A stretch of 64,000 nt of DNA from Algivirga pacifica (GCF_039543525.1 NZ_BAABJX010000022.1:1-64000), one strand, 5' to 3'; shown: positions 53,211 through 61,597, counted from the first letter of the stretch. Translations and numbers: made by a program. Notes: generated by a model not told the origin, from the sequence alone.

Positions 53211-53280
53211 AAAAAGGAGAAAGGTTGAAGGAATATGCAGCCTTTCTCCTTTCTCCTTTCTCCTTTCTCCTTTCTCCTTT
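53211..53280. repeat. Heptamer tandem repeat hairpin after gmk
   Basis: Five full CCTTTCT units plus a partial sixth fill 53241-53280. The segment AAAAAGGAGAAAGG at 53211-53224 is complementary to any of these units, so the region can form several alternate hairpins. Its position after gmk suggests a terminator that has expanded by slippage. Confidence 0.7.
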
Positions 53281-53366
53281 AACCCCTGAACGCCCCTCTC
53301 TACATCCTTATTACTTTATTATAAGTTATCAGACCTTCCCTTTTTTTTTTCACTCCATAGAATCTC

Positions 53367-53374
53367 TATTTTTG
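53367..53374 (+). promoter_or_regulatory. -7 element for nadD
   Basis: TATTTTTG matches TAnnTTTG, 45 bases before the nadD start. The expected -33 position falls in a pure T run rather than TTTG. Confidence 0.4.
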
Positions 53375-53418
53375 TACCTTTCTAGAGGTAAAATAAAAAA
53401 TACTGAATAGTACAATAT

Positions 53419-53994
53419 ATGAGAGTAGGTCTATTTTTTGGTTCCTTTAATCCTATCCACATTGGACACCTGATTATTGCCAATACGGTAGCTGAAAGTG
53501 ATATTGTGGACGAAGTCTGGTTTGTAATCTCTCCACAGAACCCTTTCAAAAAAAAGAAAACTCTTCTTCATGAGTTTGATCGTTACGATATGGTAAAACT
53601 GGCCATTGATGACAACCCCCATTTGAGGGCTTCTGACATTGAATTTAACCTTCCCAAACCAAGCTATACAATAGATACATTAACCTATTTATCGGAGAAG
53701 TATCCTAAACATCAGTTCAAGATCATTTTAGGTGAAGATAACTTGACAAACTTCCACAAGTGGAAAAACTACGAACAGATTCTATCCTATTATGGACTAA
53801 TTGTCTATCCTAGACCATTCGTAGATCCTTCCCCAATTCTCCAAGAGCCCAATGTGACTATGATTGAAGCTCCTAAAATTGATATTTCTGCCACATTTAT
53901 TAGAAATGCCATACAAGAAGGACGTACCATACGTTACCTATTGCCTGACTCAGTGATTGAGTTAATTCAGAGAAAGAAATTTTACCAAGACTAA
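53419..53994 (+). CDS. nadD: Nicotinate-nucleotide adenylyltransferase
   Basis: Transfers AMP to nicotinate mononucleotide in NAD synthesis. The nucleotidyltransferase motifs are GSFNPIHIGHL (HIGH at about residues 16-19) and, late in the protein, DISATFIRNAI (the ISSTxIR type motif). It has 191 residues, normal for NadD. The ABC ATPase gene follows 17 bases downstream, so they may be cotranscribed. Confidence 0.95.
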   Translation: MRVGLFFGSFNPIHIGHLIIANTVAESDIVDEVWFVISPQNPFKKKKTLLHEFDRYDMVKLAIDDNPHLRASDIEFNLPKPSYTIDTLTYLSEKYPKHQFKIILGEDNLTNFHKWKNYEQILSYYGLIVYPRPFVDPSPILQEPNVTMIEAPKIDISATFIRNAIQEGRTIRYLLPDSVIELIQRKKFYQD

Positions 53995-54011
53995 ACTACA
54001 TACAACAGTCT

Positions 54012-54686
54012 ATGAAGGCCATGATCGTAGAAAACCTCTCTAAGGGGTTTAATTTGGGTAAGTCCAATGAATTTTACGCCCTTAAAAATATTTCTATTTC
54101 TATCGACAAAGGGGAATGTGTATTATTGAAAGGGCCTTCGGGATCTGGTAAAACTACCCTACTTACCTTACTTAGTTGCCTCTCGAAGCCAACTTCTGGC
54201 TCTTATACTTGTATGGATGTTCAGGTTTCTAAATGGTCTGAGAAGTTTTTAACCCGATTTCGGAAAGAGCATATTGGTGTTATTTTCCAGCACTTCAATC
54301 TTATTACTGGATTTTCAACCGCTTACAATATAGCCCTACCCTTAATTCCTTTAGGGCTATCGACTAAAGCATTGGATGAAAAAGTAAAAGAAGCTGCCGA
54401 AAAAGTAAATATTGCGCATAAGTTAGATACTCATGTAGATCGGCTCTCAGGAGGAGAACTACAGCGTGTGGCTATCGCCAGGGCATTAATCAGCGCCCCT
54501 GAAATCTTATTTGCCGATGAACCTACGGCTCATTTGGACAGTAAAAATGCCCAAGAGGTTTTATCTATTTTTGAACAATTGAAAGAAGAAGGCAAGACCA
54601 TCCTTATTACGACGCATGATCCTCTTGTAGAAGAACACGGAATTATTGACCGCACCATCCTAATGAAAGATGGTGTAATTGTTTAG
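54012..54686 (+). CDS. ABC transporter ATP-binding protein (LolD/MacB-type)
   Basis: A 224-residue ATPase of the lipoprotein-release / macrolide-export class. It shows Walker A GPSGSGKTT, the Q-loop region IFQHFNLI, signature LSGGELQRV, Walker B ILFADEPTAHLD and H-loop TTHDP. No permease gene is adjacent, so its membrane partner lies elsewhere. It follows nadD by 17 bases. A perfect 17-base stem at 54716 ends the transcript. Confidence 0.86.
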   Translation: MKAMIVENLSKGFNLGKSNEFYALKNISISIDKGECVLLKGPSGSGKTTLLTLLSCLSKPTSGSYTCMDVQVSKWSEKFLTRFRKEHIGVIFQHFNLITGFSTAYNIALPLIPLGLSTKALDEKVKEAAEKVNIAHKLDTHVDRLSGGELQRVAIARALISAPEILFADEPTAHLDSKNAQEVLSIFEQLKEEGKTILITTHDPLVEEHGIIDRTILMKDGVIV

Positions 54687-54715
54687 TGGCACTTCTAAAG
54701 CTGTTATAAATAAAA

Positions 54716-54773
54716 GAGAAAGGATGAAGGATTATAAACCTTATTAAAAGGTATTTATCCTTCATCCTTTCTC
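54716..54773. repeat. Long convergent terminator hairpin
   Basis: GAGAAAGGATGAAGGAT (54716-54732) pairs perfectly with ATCCTTCATCCTTTCTC (54757-54773), 17 bases, around a 24-base loop. It lies between the converging ABC ATPase and mreD genes. Its arms repeat a GGATGAAGG motif twice, like the heptamer hairpins elsewhere. Confidence 0.75.
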
Positions 54774-54799
54774 CTTCAATATCACAAGTAATATTATCC

Positions 54800-55336
54800 T
54801 TAAGAAGATCTGAAACGAGTTTTTCTTGCTCCACCAAAAATATATTGTACACTGACAATCACTGTCACTGTAAATGTAGCACTAGCTACTCCTCTTAATA
54901 AAGCCGATAAGAATAATCTGGTATTGAAATACTCCAAGGCAAACAAGCCTACATGATGCACCGATACCAGAATAAAGGCATAAAGTGCAAACCATTGAAA
55001 ACCTCTAGAACTCACACTAGGGAGTGTAGTCAAATCATCTGCTTGCTCTTCCTTACTCATTAGTTTCAAGATATAGATACGTGCAAAAGCCATTAAAACA
55101 CAAGCTGCTGCGTGCATACCTAAAGTATCATAGAAGACATCAACGATAAGTCCTAGAAAGAAACTCATAAACAAAGCCGTCATATTACGAATACCAAATG
55201 GCAAGATTAAGATCAAAGCCACATAAGGATAGAGTAGAGCATAATCAAACAGCGCAAAGTTTCTCAAAAATATCCCTTGCAATAATATCAAAACAAAAAA
55301 TAGGGCAACGAGTCTCCCGATAACTGATCCTACCAT
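54800..55336 (-). CDS. mreD: Rod shape-determining protein MreD
   Basis: Small inner-membrane protein of the elongasome with about five transmembrane helices (for example FFVLILLQGIFLRNFALF and YPYVALILILPFGIRN). Sequence conservation is low in this family, so the call rests on the helix layout, the 178-residue size and its position 43 bases after mreC. It is the last gene of the mreB-mreC-mreD order on the minus strand. Confidence 0.88.
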   Translation of the reverse strand: MVGSVIGRLVALFFVLILLQGIFLRNFALFDYALLYPYVALILILPFGIRNMTALFMSFFLGLIVDVFYDTLGMHAAACVLMAFARIYILKLMSKEEQADDLTTLPSVSSRGFQWFALYAFILVSVHHVGLFALEYFNTRLFLSALLRGVASATFTVTVIVSVQYIFGGARKTRFRSS

Positions 55337-55379
55337 AATCTATGATCTCCAATTTGTTTTATCGTATTCTATTTACTTA

Positions 55380-56234
55380 CTACTCTTTCAAGGATACCTG
55401 TTCCAACGAATCTTTCTCATCCTTAAACAAAGGACTCACTACATACACAAAAGATAGCTTAGAAAAGTCTTCAAATAACTCTACCTCTACTTTTAGGAAC
55501 GTTTCTGAGGAAAGATTCTCCACACTTTTAATCGTACCAATAAGGACTTCTGGTGGGTAAAGCGCATTATATCCAGAAACACCAACCGTATCTCCCACAG
55601 CAACATCAATATGTCTTGCTAGGTAATTCACCTGTCCTACTGCTGGGTTTTGACCATCCCAGGTTACTGTACACAAGGCATCATTCTTTGTTAGCTTTGC
55701 AGAAACCTTCAAGTTTGTATTCAGCAAAGAGTAGCAAGTCGCAAAGCTATTGGAAGTCGCTTTTACCTGTCCTACCACCCCTTGAGAAGTAATCAACCCC
55801 ATCCCAGGCTTTACTCCATCTTGCTCCCCTTTATCAATGGTAATATGATTTTTTGCCTTAAGCGTACTGTTATTAATCACATTGGCTGGGATAAAGCGAT
55901 AGTTACTGGTATCGTAAAGACTATCTTTTTGGAATTGAAAAGTGGTATCCAACTGCTCTTGTAATAAGGCCGATAGTTTCTCATATTCTAATAGCTGCTG
56001 ACGAAGTGTTGCATTTTCTGCCAACAGCTTATCATTATCGTCCTTAAGGGTAACATAATCCTCCAAGTCAGCGGTGGTTTGCATCATACCTCCTACGGCC
56101 CTGTTCGCTGATGTAAAAAACACTGCCTTCTGATAACTATTATTGTTAATAATCAGCAGCATACAAACAACTTCCAACAGTACAAAAACCAGAAGAACCC
56201 TTAACCTATATATAAATGCAAATAGCTCCTGCAT
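55380..56234 (-). CDS. mreC: Rod shape-determining protein MreC
   Basis: Periplasmic scaffold of the cell-wall elongation machinery. One N-terminal transmembrane helix (about residues 9-29) precedes a coiled coil (about 65-105, DDNDKLLAENATLRQQLLEYEKLSALL). A double beta-barrel follows, with GEQDGVKPGMGLITSQGVVGQVK. It has 284 residues. mreD begins 43 bases later. A 292-base gap separates it from mreB upstream, longer than usual, with a weak terminator-like hairpin. Confidence 0.92.
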   Translation of the reverse strand: MQELFAFIYRLRVLLVFVLLEVVCMLLIINNNSYQKAVFFTSANRAVGGMMQTTADLEDYVTLKDDNDKLLAENATLRQQLLEYEKLSALLQEQLDTTFQFQKDSLYDTSNYRFIPANVINNSTLKAKNHITIDKGEQDGVKPGMGLITSQGVVGQVKATSNSFATCYSLLNTNLKVSAKLTKNDALCTVTWDGQNPAVGQVNYLARHIDVAVGDTVGVSGYNALYPPEVLIGTIKSVENLSSETFLKVEVELFEDFSKLSFVYVVSPLFKDEKDSLEQVSLKE

Positions 56235-56310
56235 ATGTTCATTTAATTGATCGCTCTTGAGATCGCTTTGACATGCTGTTCATTTCCGTCTCCACACTAT
56301 CTCACAAAAT

Positions 56311-56338
56311 AAAAAATGGCCTATATAACCATGGCCAA
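56311..56338 (-). terminator. Weak terminator-like hairpin between mreB and mreC
   Basis: On the minus strand TGGCC pairs with GGCCA around ATGGTTATATA, followed by TTTTTTATTTT. The stem is only five bases. It might reduce readthrough from mreB into mreC; the gap otherwise holds nothing I recognise. Confidence 0.35.
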
Positions 56339-56526
56339 ATATAACAAATGGTCAGGTAGGGAAAGGATATTTTCACAAAAAGTTCCAAAGTCTATCCTTT
56401 TACTCACTGACCAATTGCTTACTATAATAAAAAAGCTTTTTGTTTATCGCTTAAGATTTATCATTTACAAATCAATATATATTGATTCTTTCCAAAAGCT
56501 ATACCAGAATCCTTGTAACGCTATAC

Positions 56527-57552
56527 TTAGTATAGTAATACAGATTTATATTGTTGCAAGTTTACCAATGCTTCCGCTGTTCCTGCTAATACAGTACGTA
56601 AAGGATCATCTGCAATATGTACAGGCAACTTCGTTTTCAAAGAAATTCGCTTATCCAATCCTCTCAGTAATGCTCCTCCTCCTGTCAAGTGAATTCCTCT
56701 ATCATAAATATCTGCTGATAACTCCGGAGGTGCGGCTTCCAAGGCTTTAAAAATCGCTTCTTCTACTTTGGTTAAAGATTTATCTAATGCAAAGGCTACT
56801 TCTTTATAAGATACTTCTACAATTTTAGGGACTCCTGTGATTAGATCACGTCCTTTCACCACATAGTCCTCCGGCTCATCATCTAACTCTGTAATCGCTG
56901 AACCTACACCAAACTTAATTTGCTCAGCAGTACGTTCTCCAATCAACAAGTTATGCTGACGACGCATGTAATCTAGAATATCCCTATTGAAAATATCTCC
57001 TGCGATTCTCAAAGATTCATCACAAACAATACCTGAAAGTGCTATAATCGCAATTTCTGAAGTACCTCCTCCAATATCAACGACCATAGAACCCGTAGGC
57101 TCTTGAATATCAATCCCTAGCCCTATCGCCGCAGCCACAGGTTCTGGAATCATGTAGACTTCCTTGGCGCCTGCATGTTCTGCAGAGTCTCGTACAGCTC
57201 TCTTTTCTACCTCCGTAATTCCCGAAGGTACACAGATTACCATACGGTGAGAGCTCACCATAAAACGTCCCTGAAGTTTAGATTTCTTGATAAACGTTCG
57301 AATCATCTGTTCTGCCGCATGGAAATCAGCAATCACTCCATCCCTTAATGGGCGTACTGTTTTAATGAAATGATGTGTTTTCTCATGCATTCTCATCGCC
57401 TCCTCTCCTACAGCAATCACCTTCCCGCTAGACTGGTTCAAAGCAATGATGGATGGCTCTTCTACCACCACCTTTCCTTTGTTTAAAATGAGCGTATTGG
57501 CCGTGCCAAGATCAATAGCCAAATCAGTAGTAAAAAAATCGAATAAGCCCAT
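56527..57552 (-). CDS. mreB: Rod shape-determining protein MreB
   Basis: Bacterial actin homologue that positions cell-wall synthesis. Actin-fold ATP motifs are visible: IDLGTANTLI (phosphate 1), IPEPVAAAIGLGIDI and VVDIGGGTSEIA (phosphate 2), and HLTGGGALLRGLDKRI (adenosine). It has 341 residues. mreC follows on the same strand. Upstream, 60 bases away, is an exported-protein gene on the same strand that may belong to the transcript. Confidence 0.97.
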   Translation of the reverse strand: MGLFDFFTTDLAIDLGTANTLILNKGKVVVEEPSIIALNQSSGKVIAVGEEAMRMHEKTHHFIKTVRPLRDGVIADFHAAEQMIRTFIKKSKLQGRFMVSSHRMVICVPSGITEVEKRAVRDSAEHAGAKEVYMIPEPVAAAIGLGIDIQEPTGSMVVDIGGGTSEIAIIALSGIVCDESLRIAGDIFNRDILDYMRRQHNLLIGERTAEQIKFGVGSAITELDDEPEDYVVKGRDLITGVPKIVEVSYKEVAFALDKSLTKVEEAIFKALEAAPPELSADIYDRGIHLTGGGALLRGLDKRISLKTKLPVHIADDPLRTVLAGTAEALVNLQQYKSVLLY

Positions 57553-57612
57553 TGGTTTTAAAAGTATCGGTAAATATGAATACGCCTTTATTTGATATCA
57601 GGCTAATATGGT

Positions 57613-58245
57613 TCACTTTTTCTTTTTCCGAAGTGATTTAATCAGCTCTGCCCAGGCAAAAGGATTGAGCAAAGGATTCGACGGAGCTCCCATCAGACGA
57701 TTATCTTGTACTTGATTTCGAAGTTTCATGTATTCCCGGTAATTTCCAGCTCCATCCATGGATAATGACATAACCATTCTTTCCATAGCCTCTTTGCTCA
57801 AATTTCGTTCCATGTTTTCCAATCGACTATCCTTTTCATCTCCTAACGCCATAAATGCCTCCTCAAATAGTTCCTTGGTTGGATAAGGGAAAAACTCCAG
57901 TACAGGCAACAAGGTCGTATCACTCTGTAAGTCAATCAGTATAGTTAATCCTAACTCCTCACTTCTAGGCACTACCAACTCTTGTTGTTTGTACCCTACC
58001 GCCCTAATGATCACTGTATCTCCAACGACCGTAGGTAAGGAAAAAAAGCCAACATCATTGGTCGCTACTCCTCGATTTGCATGCTTAATGTACACACTTA
58101 CCCCTGGTACACCATAGTCTTCTTCACCGTCCACAACAATCCCGGAAAGCTGAAATGTTCTCTGCTCTCCTTGTGCAAAAATGTCTTGAAGTGGTGTAAA
58201 AGCGAATAAAATGATGGCTGCTAAAAGAAAAAAGTTTGTCTTCAT
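57613..58245 (-). CDS. Exported carboxypeptidase-regulatory-like domain protein
   Basis: A 210-residue exported protein with a signal peptide (cleavage near IFAQ, residue 25). A CarboxypepD_reg-like beta-sandwich covers about 30-115 (QLSGIVVDGEEDYGVPGVSVYIK, then VGFFSLPTVVGDTVIIRAVGY), the same fold found at the front of TonB receptors. The rest is helical and ends in basic RKKKK. It lies 60 bases upstream of mreB on the same strand. Function unknown; the domain call is good. Confidence 0.78.
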   Translation of the reverse strand: MKTNFFLLAAIILFAFTPLQDIFAQGEQRTFQLSGIVVDGEEDYGVPGVSVYIKHANRGVATNDVGFFSLPTVVGDTVIIRAVGYKQQELVVPRSEELGLTILIDLQSDTTLLPVLEFFPYPTKELFEEAFMALGDEKDSRLENMERNLSKEAMERMVMSLSMDGAGNYREYMKLRNQVQDNRLMGAPSNPLLNPFAWAELIKSLRKKKK

Positions 58246-58269
58246 GCGCTGTTCCCAGGTTAAGTTTAT

Positions 58270-58301
58270 TAAAAATACGAGCTCGGTGTTACAACACGCT
58301 C
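58270..58301 (-). terminator. Terminator-like hairpin after the 58370 gene
   Basis: On the minus strand GAGC-GTGTT pairs with AACAC-(CGA)-GCTC around GTA and is followed by a T-rich tail. The bulge weakens the stem. It lies in the 124-base gap after the exported-protein gene 58370-59005. Confidence 0.4.
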
Positions 58302-58369
58302 ATCCAAAGAGTAGTTTCTATGTAGTTACTCCTTGAACAATCCATGGGAAATATTAACAAACGCCTAAT

Positions 58370-59005
58370 TTATTTGCCAGAGTATCCTAGCATCTCATTT
58401 TTGAAGCGTTCAAATTCCTCTTTTTTCAATTGCTGTAATAAATCACTCTTTTCTTGCACCCACTTTTCCAAGGGGTATTCTCCATTCGGGTAAAGCTCAA
58501 AATAACTCTTATATTCGACTCCGTAGGCCTCTATAGCTTCTTCATAGCTTTGATCCAAAAGTACGAAGTTCAAGCGAATATTTTGCTTCAAGCTTCTCAT
58601 AAAAGAAGGCTCCTCCAGCATCATCTGTTCCATCTGCTGAAAGTAACGTTGCACTGCTTGCGCTTCTTCTTCCTGTGCTTTTCGATCCAACTCCTCCTGA
58701 GAAGGAATATTGTCCCACTCTGCTGCCGGTCCTACAATTACCACCTCTTCGTCTAAAAGTATGGCATCTCCCTCTAGCATCTGCTTCTTAAGCATGCTTT
58801 TCCACTTCTTAATCTGCTCTTTCTCATTAATGGTCATACTCACCCATGCTTTTCCCACATAGGCAGACCATAGCATAGAGTTCGTGGGATCTAGTTGCAG
58901 CTTTTCCCACAATTCCGGTTTGTTAAGAGGGTCATGTTCCCTGGCTATTCCTTGAGTGGACACTCCTAGCAGAAGTCCCAGCAATACCAATCGGAGCGAA
59001 TACAT
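58370..59005 (-). CDS. Exported protein, unknown
   Basis: 211 residues from ATG 59005, with a signal peptide ending near TQGIA (residue 21); the alternative ATG 59020 adds five. The mature protein is rich in Glu, Lys and Gln and largely helical (EEEAQAVQRYFQQMEQMML, then LLQQLKKEEFERFKNEML). I recognise no family. It heads the block that continues to mreB. The composition suggests a soluble periplasmic or surface helical protein. Confidence 0.6.
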   Translation of the reverse strand: MYSLRLVLLGLLLGVSTQGIAREHDPLNKPELWEKLQLDPTNSMLWSAYVGKAWVSMTINEKEQIKKWKSMLKKQMLEGDAILLDEEVVIVGPAAEWDNIPSQEELDRKAQEEEAQAVQRYFQQMEQMMLEEPSFMRSLKQNIRLNFVLLDQSYEEAIEAYGVEYKSYFELYPNGEYPLEKWVQEKSDLLQQLKKEEFERFKNEMLGYSGK

Positions 59006-59427
59006 GATTGTCTTATACATAATTATAATAATGTCGCTAAGTATCAATAAGTATTTACCATCCCCTTACTCATCTCAAAGATGTAAGGTTACATACTGGT
59101 CAGTATACACGCATCTCTCTTATGTAAGGATTAAGAGTATGTTGGCAAGTCATGCTACTTGTACATGCTCCAATTGTTCTCTGTCGATAAAGTGACACTT
59201 GTATAATGAAGCAACGAAAAAAAAAAACATTTCTTACAAAATCAGCTCACGCAAAAAATCCATATCCCATTAATAGTGTATAGCTTATCCAATAAGTAAC
59301 GGAAAAAAACGAGAGGAATGCAAGGTTTTTATAAAGGAAAAAAGAAAAAATAGCATAGAAGTAACATCCCATCTCTCAAAGATGTAAAAAACTTTTAAGT
59401 GTAAATTATAACTTTGTTTAGATCTAC
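59006..59427. other. Intergenic region before atpD
   Basis: About 420 bases with no credible gene. It holds two similar mini-hairpins, CATCTCAAAGATG at 59071-59083 and CATCTCTCAAAGATG at 59370-59384, and a second -7-like site TAACTTTG at 59409-59416 without a -33. Otherwise nothing is seen. Confidence 0.55.
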
Positions 59428-59458
59428 TTTGGAAAATAGGGAGATATATATAGTTTTG
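59428..59458 (+). promoter_or_regulatory. Promoter of atpD-atpC
   Basis: TTTG (59428-59431), a 19-base spacer and TAGTTTTG (59451-59458), then CG. Both elements match the Bacteroidota consensus. The start site would be near 59465, giving a leader of about 86 bases. Confidence 0.72.
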
Positions 59459-59550
59459 CGTTTCGAGAGATCAACGGGATACTATTGTCTCTCAGAATAT
59501 TTAAATTTTTTCTAGCGTAATAGGTTCTTGAATATATAACATATAATAGA

Positions 59551-61053
59551 ATGTCAAATCTTGGTAAGATCGCTCAGGTTATCGGACCGGTTGTAGACGT
59601 AAGCTTTAGCGAAAGTGCTCAGCTTCCTGCGATTTACAACGCCCTTACTGTTAAAAAAGAGAACGGACAGGAGTTGGTTCTTGAAGTTCAACAGCATCTT
59701 GGAGAAGACCGCGTACGTACAGTCGCTATGGACGGTACAGAAGGTTTAAGAAGAGGCTTAGATGTAATTGATACAGGTGCACCAATCGCGATGCCTGTGG
59801 GTGACGATATCAAAGGTCGTCTTTTCAACGTAGTTGGAGAGGCTATCGATGGTATGAAGCAGCCAGAGGGTAAGCAAACGGCCCCAATTCACAGATCAGC
59901 CCCTAAATTCGACGAGTTGTCAACTTCTACAGAGGTCCTTTTCACAGGTATCAAAGTAATTGACTTGTTGGCTCCTTATACAAAAGGTGGTAAAATTGGT
60001 CTTTTCGGTGGTGCCGGTGTAGGTAAAACCGTATTGATCATGGAATTGATCAACAACATTGCAAAAGCATACTCTGGTATCTCAGTATTCGCTGGTGTAG
60101 GTGAGAGAACTCGTGAAGGTAACGACCTTCTTAGAGAGATGATCGAATCTGGCGTAATCAAATACGGTGAGGAGTTTGCAAAAGACATGGAAGAAGGTGG
60201 ATGGGACCTGAGCAAAGTAGACTACGACGAGTTAGCGAAGTCTCAGGCAACACTGGTATTCGGTCAGATGAACGAGCCTCCAGGGGCACGTGCTCGTGTA
60301 GCCCTTTCTGGTCTTACTGTAGCAGAATATTTCCGTGACGGTGACGGAGAAGGAAAAGGTAACGATATCCTATTCTTCGTAGACAACATCTTCCGTTTCA
60401 CGCAGGCAGGTTCTGAGGTATCAGCCCTTCTAGGTCGTATGCCTTCAGCGGTAGGTTACCAGCCAACGCTAGCAACAGAGATGGGTGCGATGCAGGAGCG
60501 TATTACTTCTACAAAAAGAGGTTCAATTACTTCCGTACAGGCCGTTTACGTACCTGCGGATGACTTGACTGACCCTGCTCCAGCGACGACTTTCTCTCAC
60601 TTGGATGCAACAACCGTACTTTCACGTAAGATTGCTTCTTTGGGTATCTACCCTGCGGTAGATCCATTGGATTCAACTTCACGTATCCTTTCTGCAGATG
60701 TTCTTGGTGATGAGCACTATGGTACTGCTCAACGCGTAAAAGAAACTCTACAGCGTTATAACGAATTGCAAGATATCATCGCGATCTTGGGTATGGACGA
60801 GCTTTCTGAAGAAGATAAGCTAGTTGTACACAGAGCGCGTCGTGTTCAGCGTTTCTTGTCTCAGCCATTCCACGTAGCAGAGCAGTTTACTGGTCTTTCT
60901 GGTGTATTGGTAGACATCAAAGATACGATCAAAGGTTTCAACGAAATCCTTGATGGTAAGTATGACCACCTTCCTGAAGCAGCCTTCAACCTTGTAGGTG
61001 GCATTGAGGATGCTATCGCGAAAGGTGAGAAGATGATGGCTGAAGCTAAGTAA
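59551..61053 (+). CDS. atpD: ATP synthase F1 subunit beta
   Basis: Catalytic beta subunit of F1-ATPase. The P-loop is GGAGVGKTVL (about residues 153-162), with GERTREGNDL, the Walker B region DILFFVDNIFRFTQAGSEVSALLGRMPSA and the C-terminal LSQPFHVAEQFTG. It has 500 residues, typical. atpC follows after a hairpin; the genes for a, b, c, alpha, gamma and delta are not in the window, a split layout known in Bacteroidota. It has one of the clearest promoters here (59428). Confidence 0.97.
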   Translation: MSNLGKIAQVIGPVVDVSFSESAQLPAIYNALTVKKENGQELVLEVQQHLGEDRVRTVAMDGTEGLRRGLDVIDTGAPIAMPVGDDIKGRLFNVVGEAIDGMKQPEGKQTAPIHRSAPKFDELSTSTEVLFTGIKVIDLLAPYTKGGKIGLFGGAGVGKTVLIMELINNIAKAYSGISVFAGVGERTREGNDLLREMIESGVIKYGEEFAKDMEEGGWDLSKVDYDELAKSQATLVFGQMNEPPGARARVALSGLTVAEYFRDGDGEGKGNDILFFVDNIFRFTQAGSEVSALLGRMPSAVGYQPTLATEMGAMQERITSTKRGSITSVQAVYVPADDLTDPAPATTFSHLDATTVLSRKIASLGIYPAVDPLDSTSRILSADVLGDEHYGTAQRVKETLQRYNELQDIIAILGMDELSEEDKLVVHRARRVQRFLSQPFHVAEQFTGLSGVLVDIKDTIKGFNEILDGKYDHLPEAAFNLVGGIEDAIAKGEKMMAEAK

Positions 61054-61066
61054 TTTGATTCTTAGT

Positions 61067-61098
61067 AATGAGTAGCGAGCACATCGCTACTCATTTTT
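61067..61098 (+). terminator. Terminator-like hairpin between atpD and atpC
   Basis: AATGAGTAGCGA (61067-61078) pairs perfectly with TCGCTACTCATT (61084-61095) around GCACA, 12 base pairs, followed by T's. It starts 14 bases after the atpD stop and ends about 20 bases before the atpC start. It should lower atpC transcription relative to atpD. Confidence 0.7.
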
Positions 61099-61118
61099 CA
61101 TCTATAAATAACGATATT

Positions 61119-61364
61119 ATGTACCTTGAACTGATCACACCTGATACTAAAGCCTTCGAAGGGGAGGTTCAGTCAGTAAAGGTTCCAGGCATTGAGGGAG
61201 AATTCGAGATGCTGAACAACCACGCTGATATTATCAGTGCTCTGGAAAAAGGAGATTTGAGAATTGTGACTGCTAACGGAGAAGAAAAAACTTTCGTAGT
61301 AGACGGTGGTACTGTTGAGTTGATCAACAACAAAATCACGGTACTTGCTGAGGCAATTCTGTAA
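61119..61364 (+). CDS. atpC: ATP synthase F1 subunit epsilon
   Basis: Epsilon subunit, N-terminal beta-sandwich domain only: MYLELITPDTKAFEGEVQSV, then GEFEMLNNHADIISAL. The start is ATG 61119, giving 81 residues; an in-frame ATG at 61068 lies within the hairpin and is not a plausible start. The C-terminal helical pair of longer epsilon subunits is absent, which is common in Bacteroidota. It follows atpD by 65 bases. Confidence 0.92.
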   Translation: MYLELITPDTKAFEGEVQSVKVPGIEGEFEMLNNHADIISALEKGDLRIVTANGEEKTFVVDGGTVELINNKITVLAEAIL

Positions 61365-61385
61365 TTTGGGTATAAAACCTAAATG

Positions 61386-61424
61386 AAAAGCCACTCTGGA
61401 TATATTATCCGGAGTGGCTTTTTT
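61386..61424 (+). terminator. Intrinsic terminator of atpC
   Basis: AAAAGCCACTC-T-GGAT (61386-61400 approx.) pairs with ATCC-G-GAGTGGCTTTT, and T's continue to 61424. A strong stem, placed 22 bases after the atpC stop. Confidence 0.9.
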
Positions 61425-61565
61425 GTTGAATCGTTGAATCGTTGAATTGAGCTTCGCTCGTTGATTCGAGTTGATATGTTGATTGGCACAGATATTACCA
61501 ATCAAAAAACAGTTCAACTCGAATCAACGATTCAACGAGCGAAGCTCAATTCAACGATTCAACAA
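61424..61565. repeat. Long inverted repeat with GAGCTTCGCTCGTT core
   Basis: A 142-base inverted repeat. The left arm begins with TTGTTGAATC and includes repeated TTGAATCG octamers, then the core GAGCTTCGCTCGTT, then TGATTCGAGTTGA. The right arm is the near-exact inverse and ends with GATTCAACAA. A smaller TTGATTGG/CCAATCAA stem lies at the loop. The core matches that at 35303-35400. It follows the atpC terminator and precedes the stop codon of the minus-strand SDR gene. Confidence 0.8.
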
Positions 61566-61597
61566 AGCGATTTGGAGTATGATGGATCAATATTCAA

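Noticed and set aside
53075..53410. A 111-codon reading across the heptamer repeats
   Set aside because: Overlaps gmk out of frame and translates a 7-base tandem repeat, giving repetitive nonsense.
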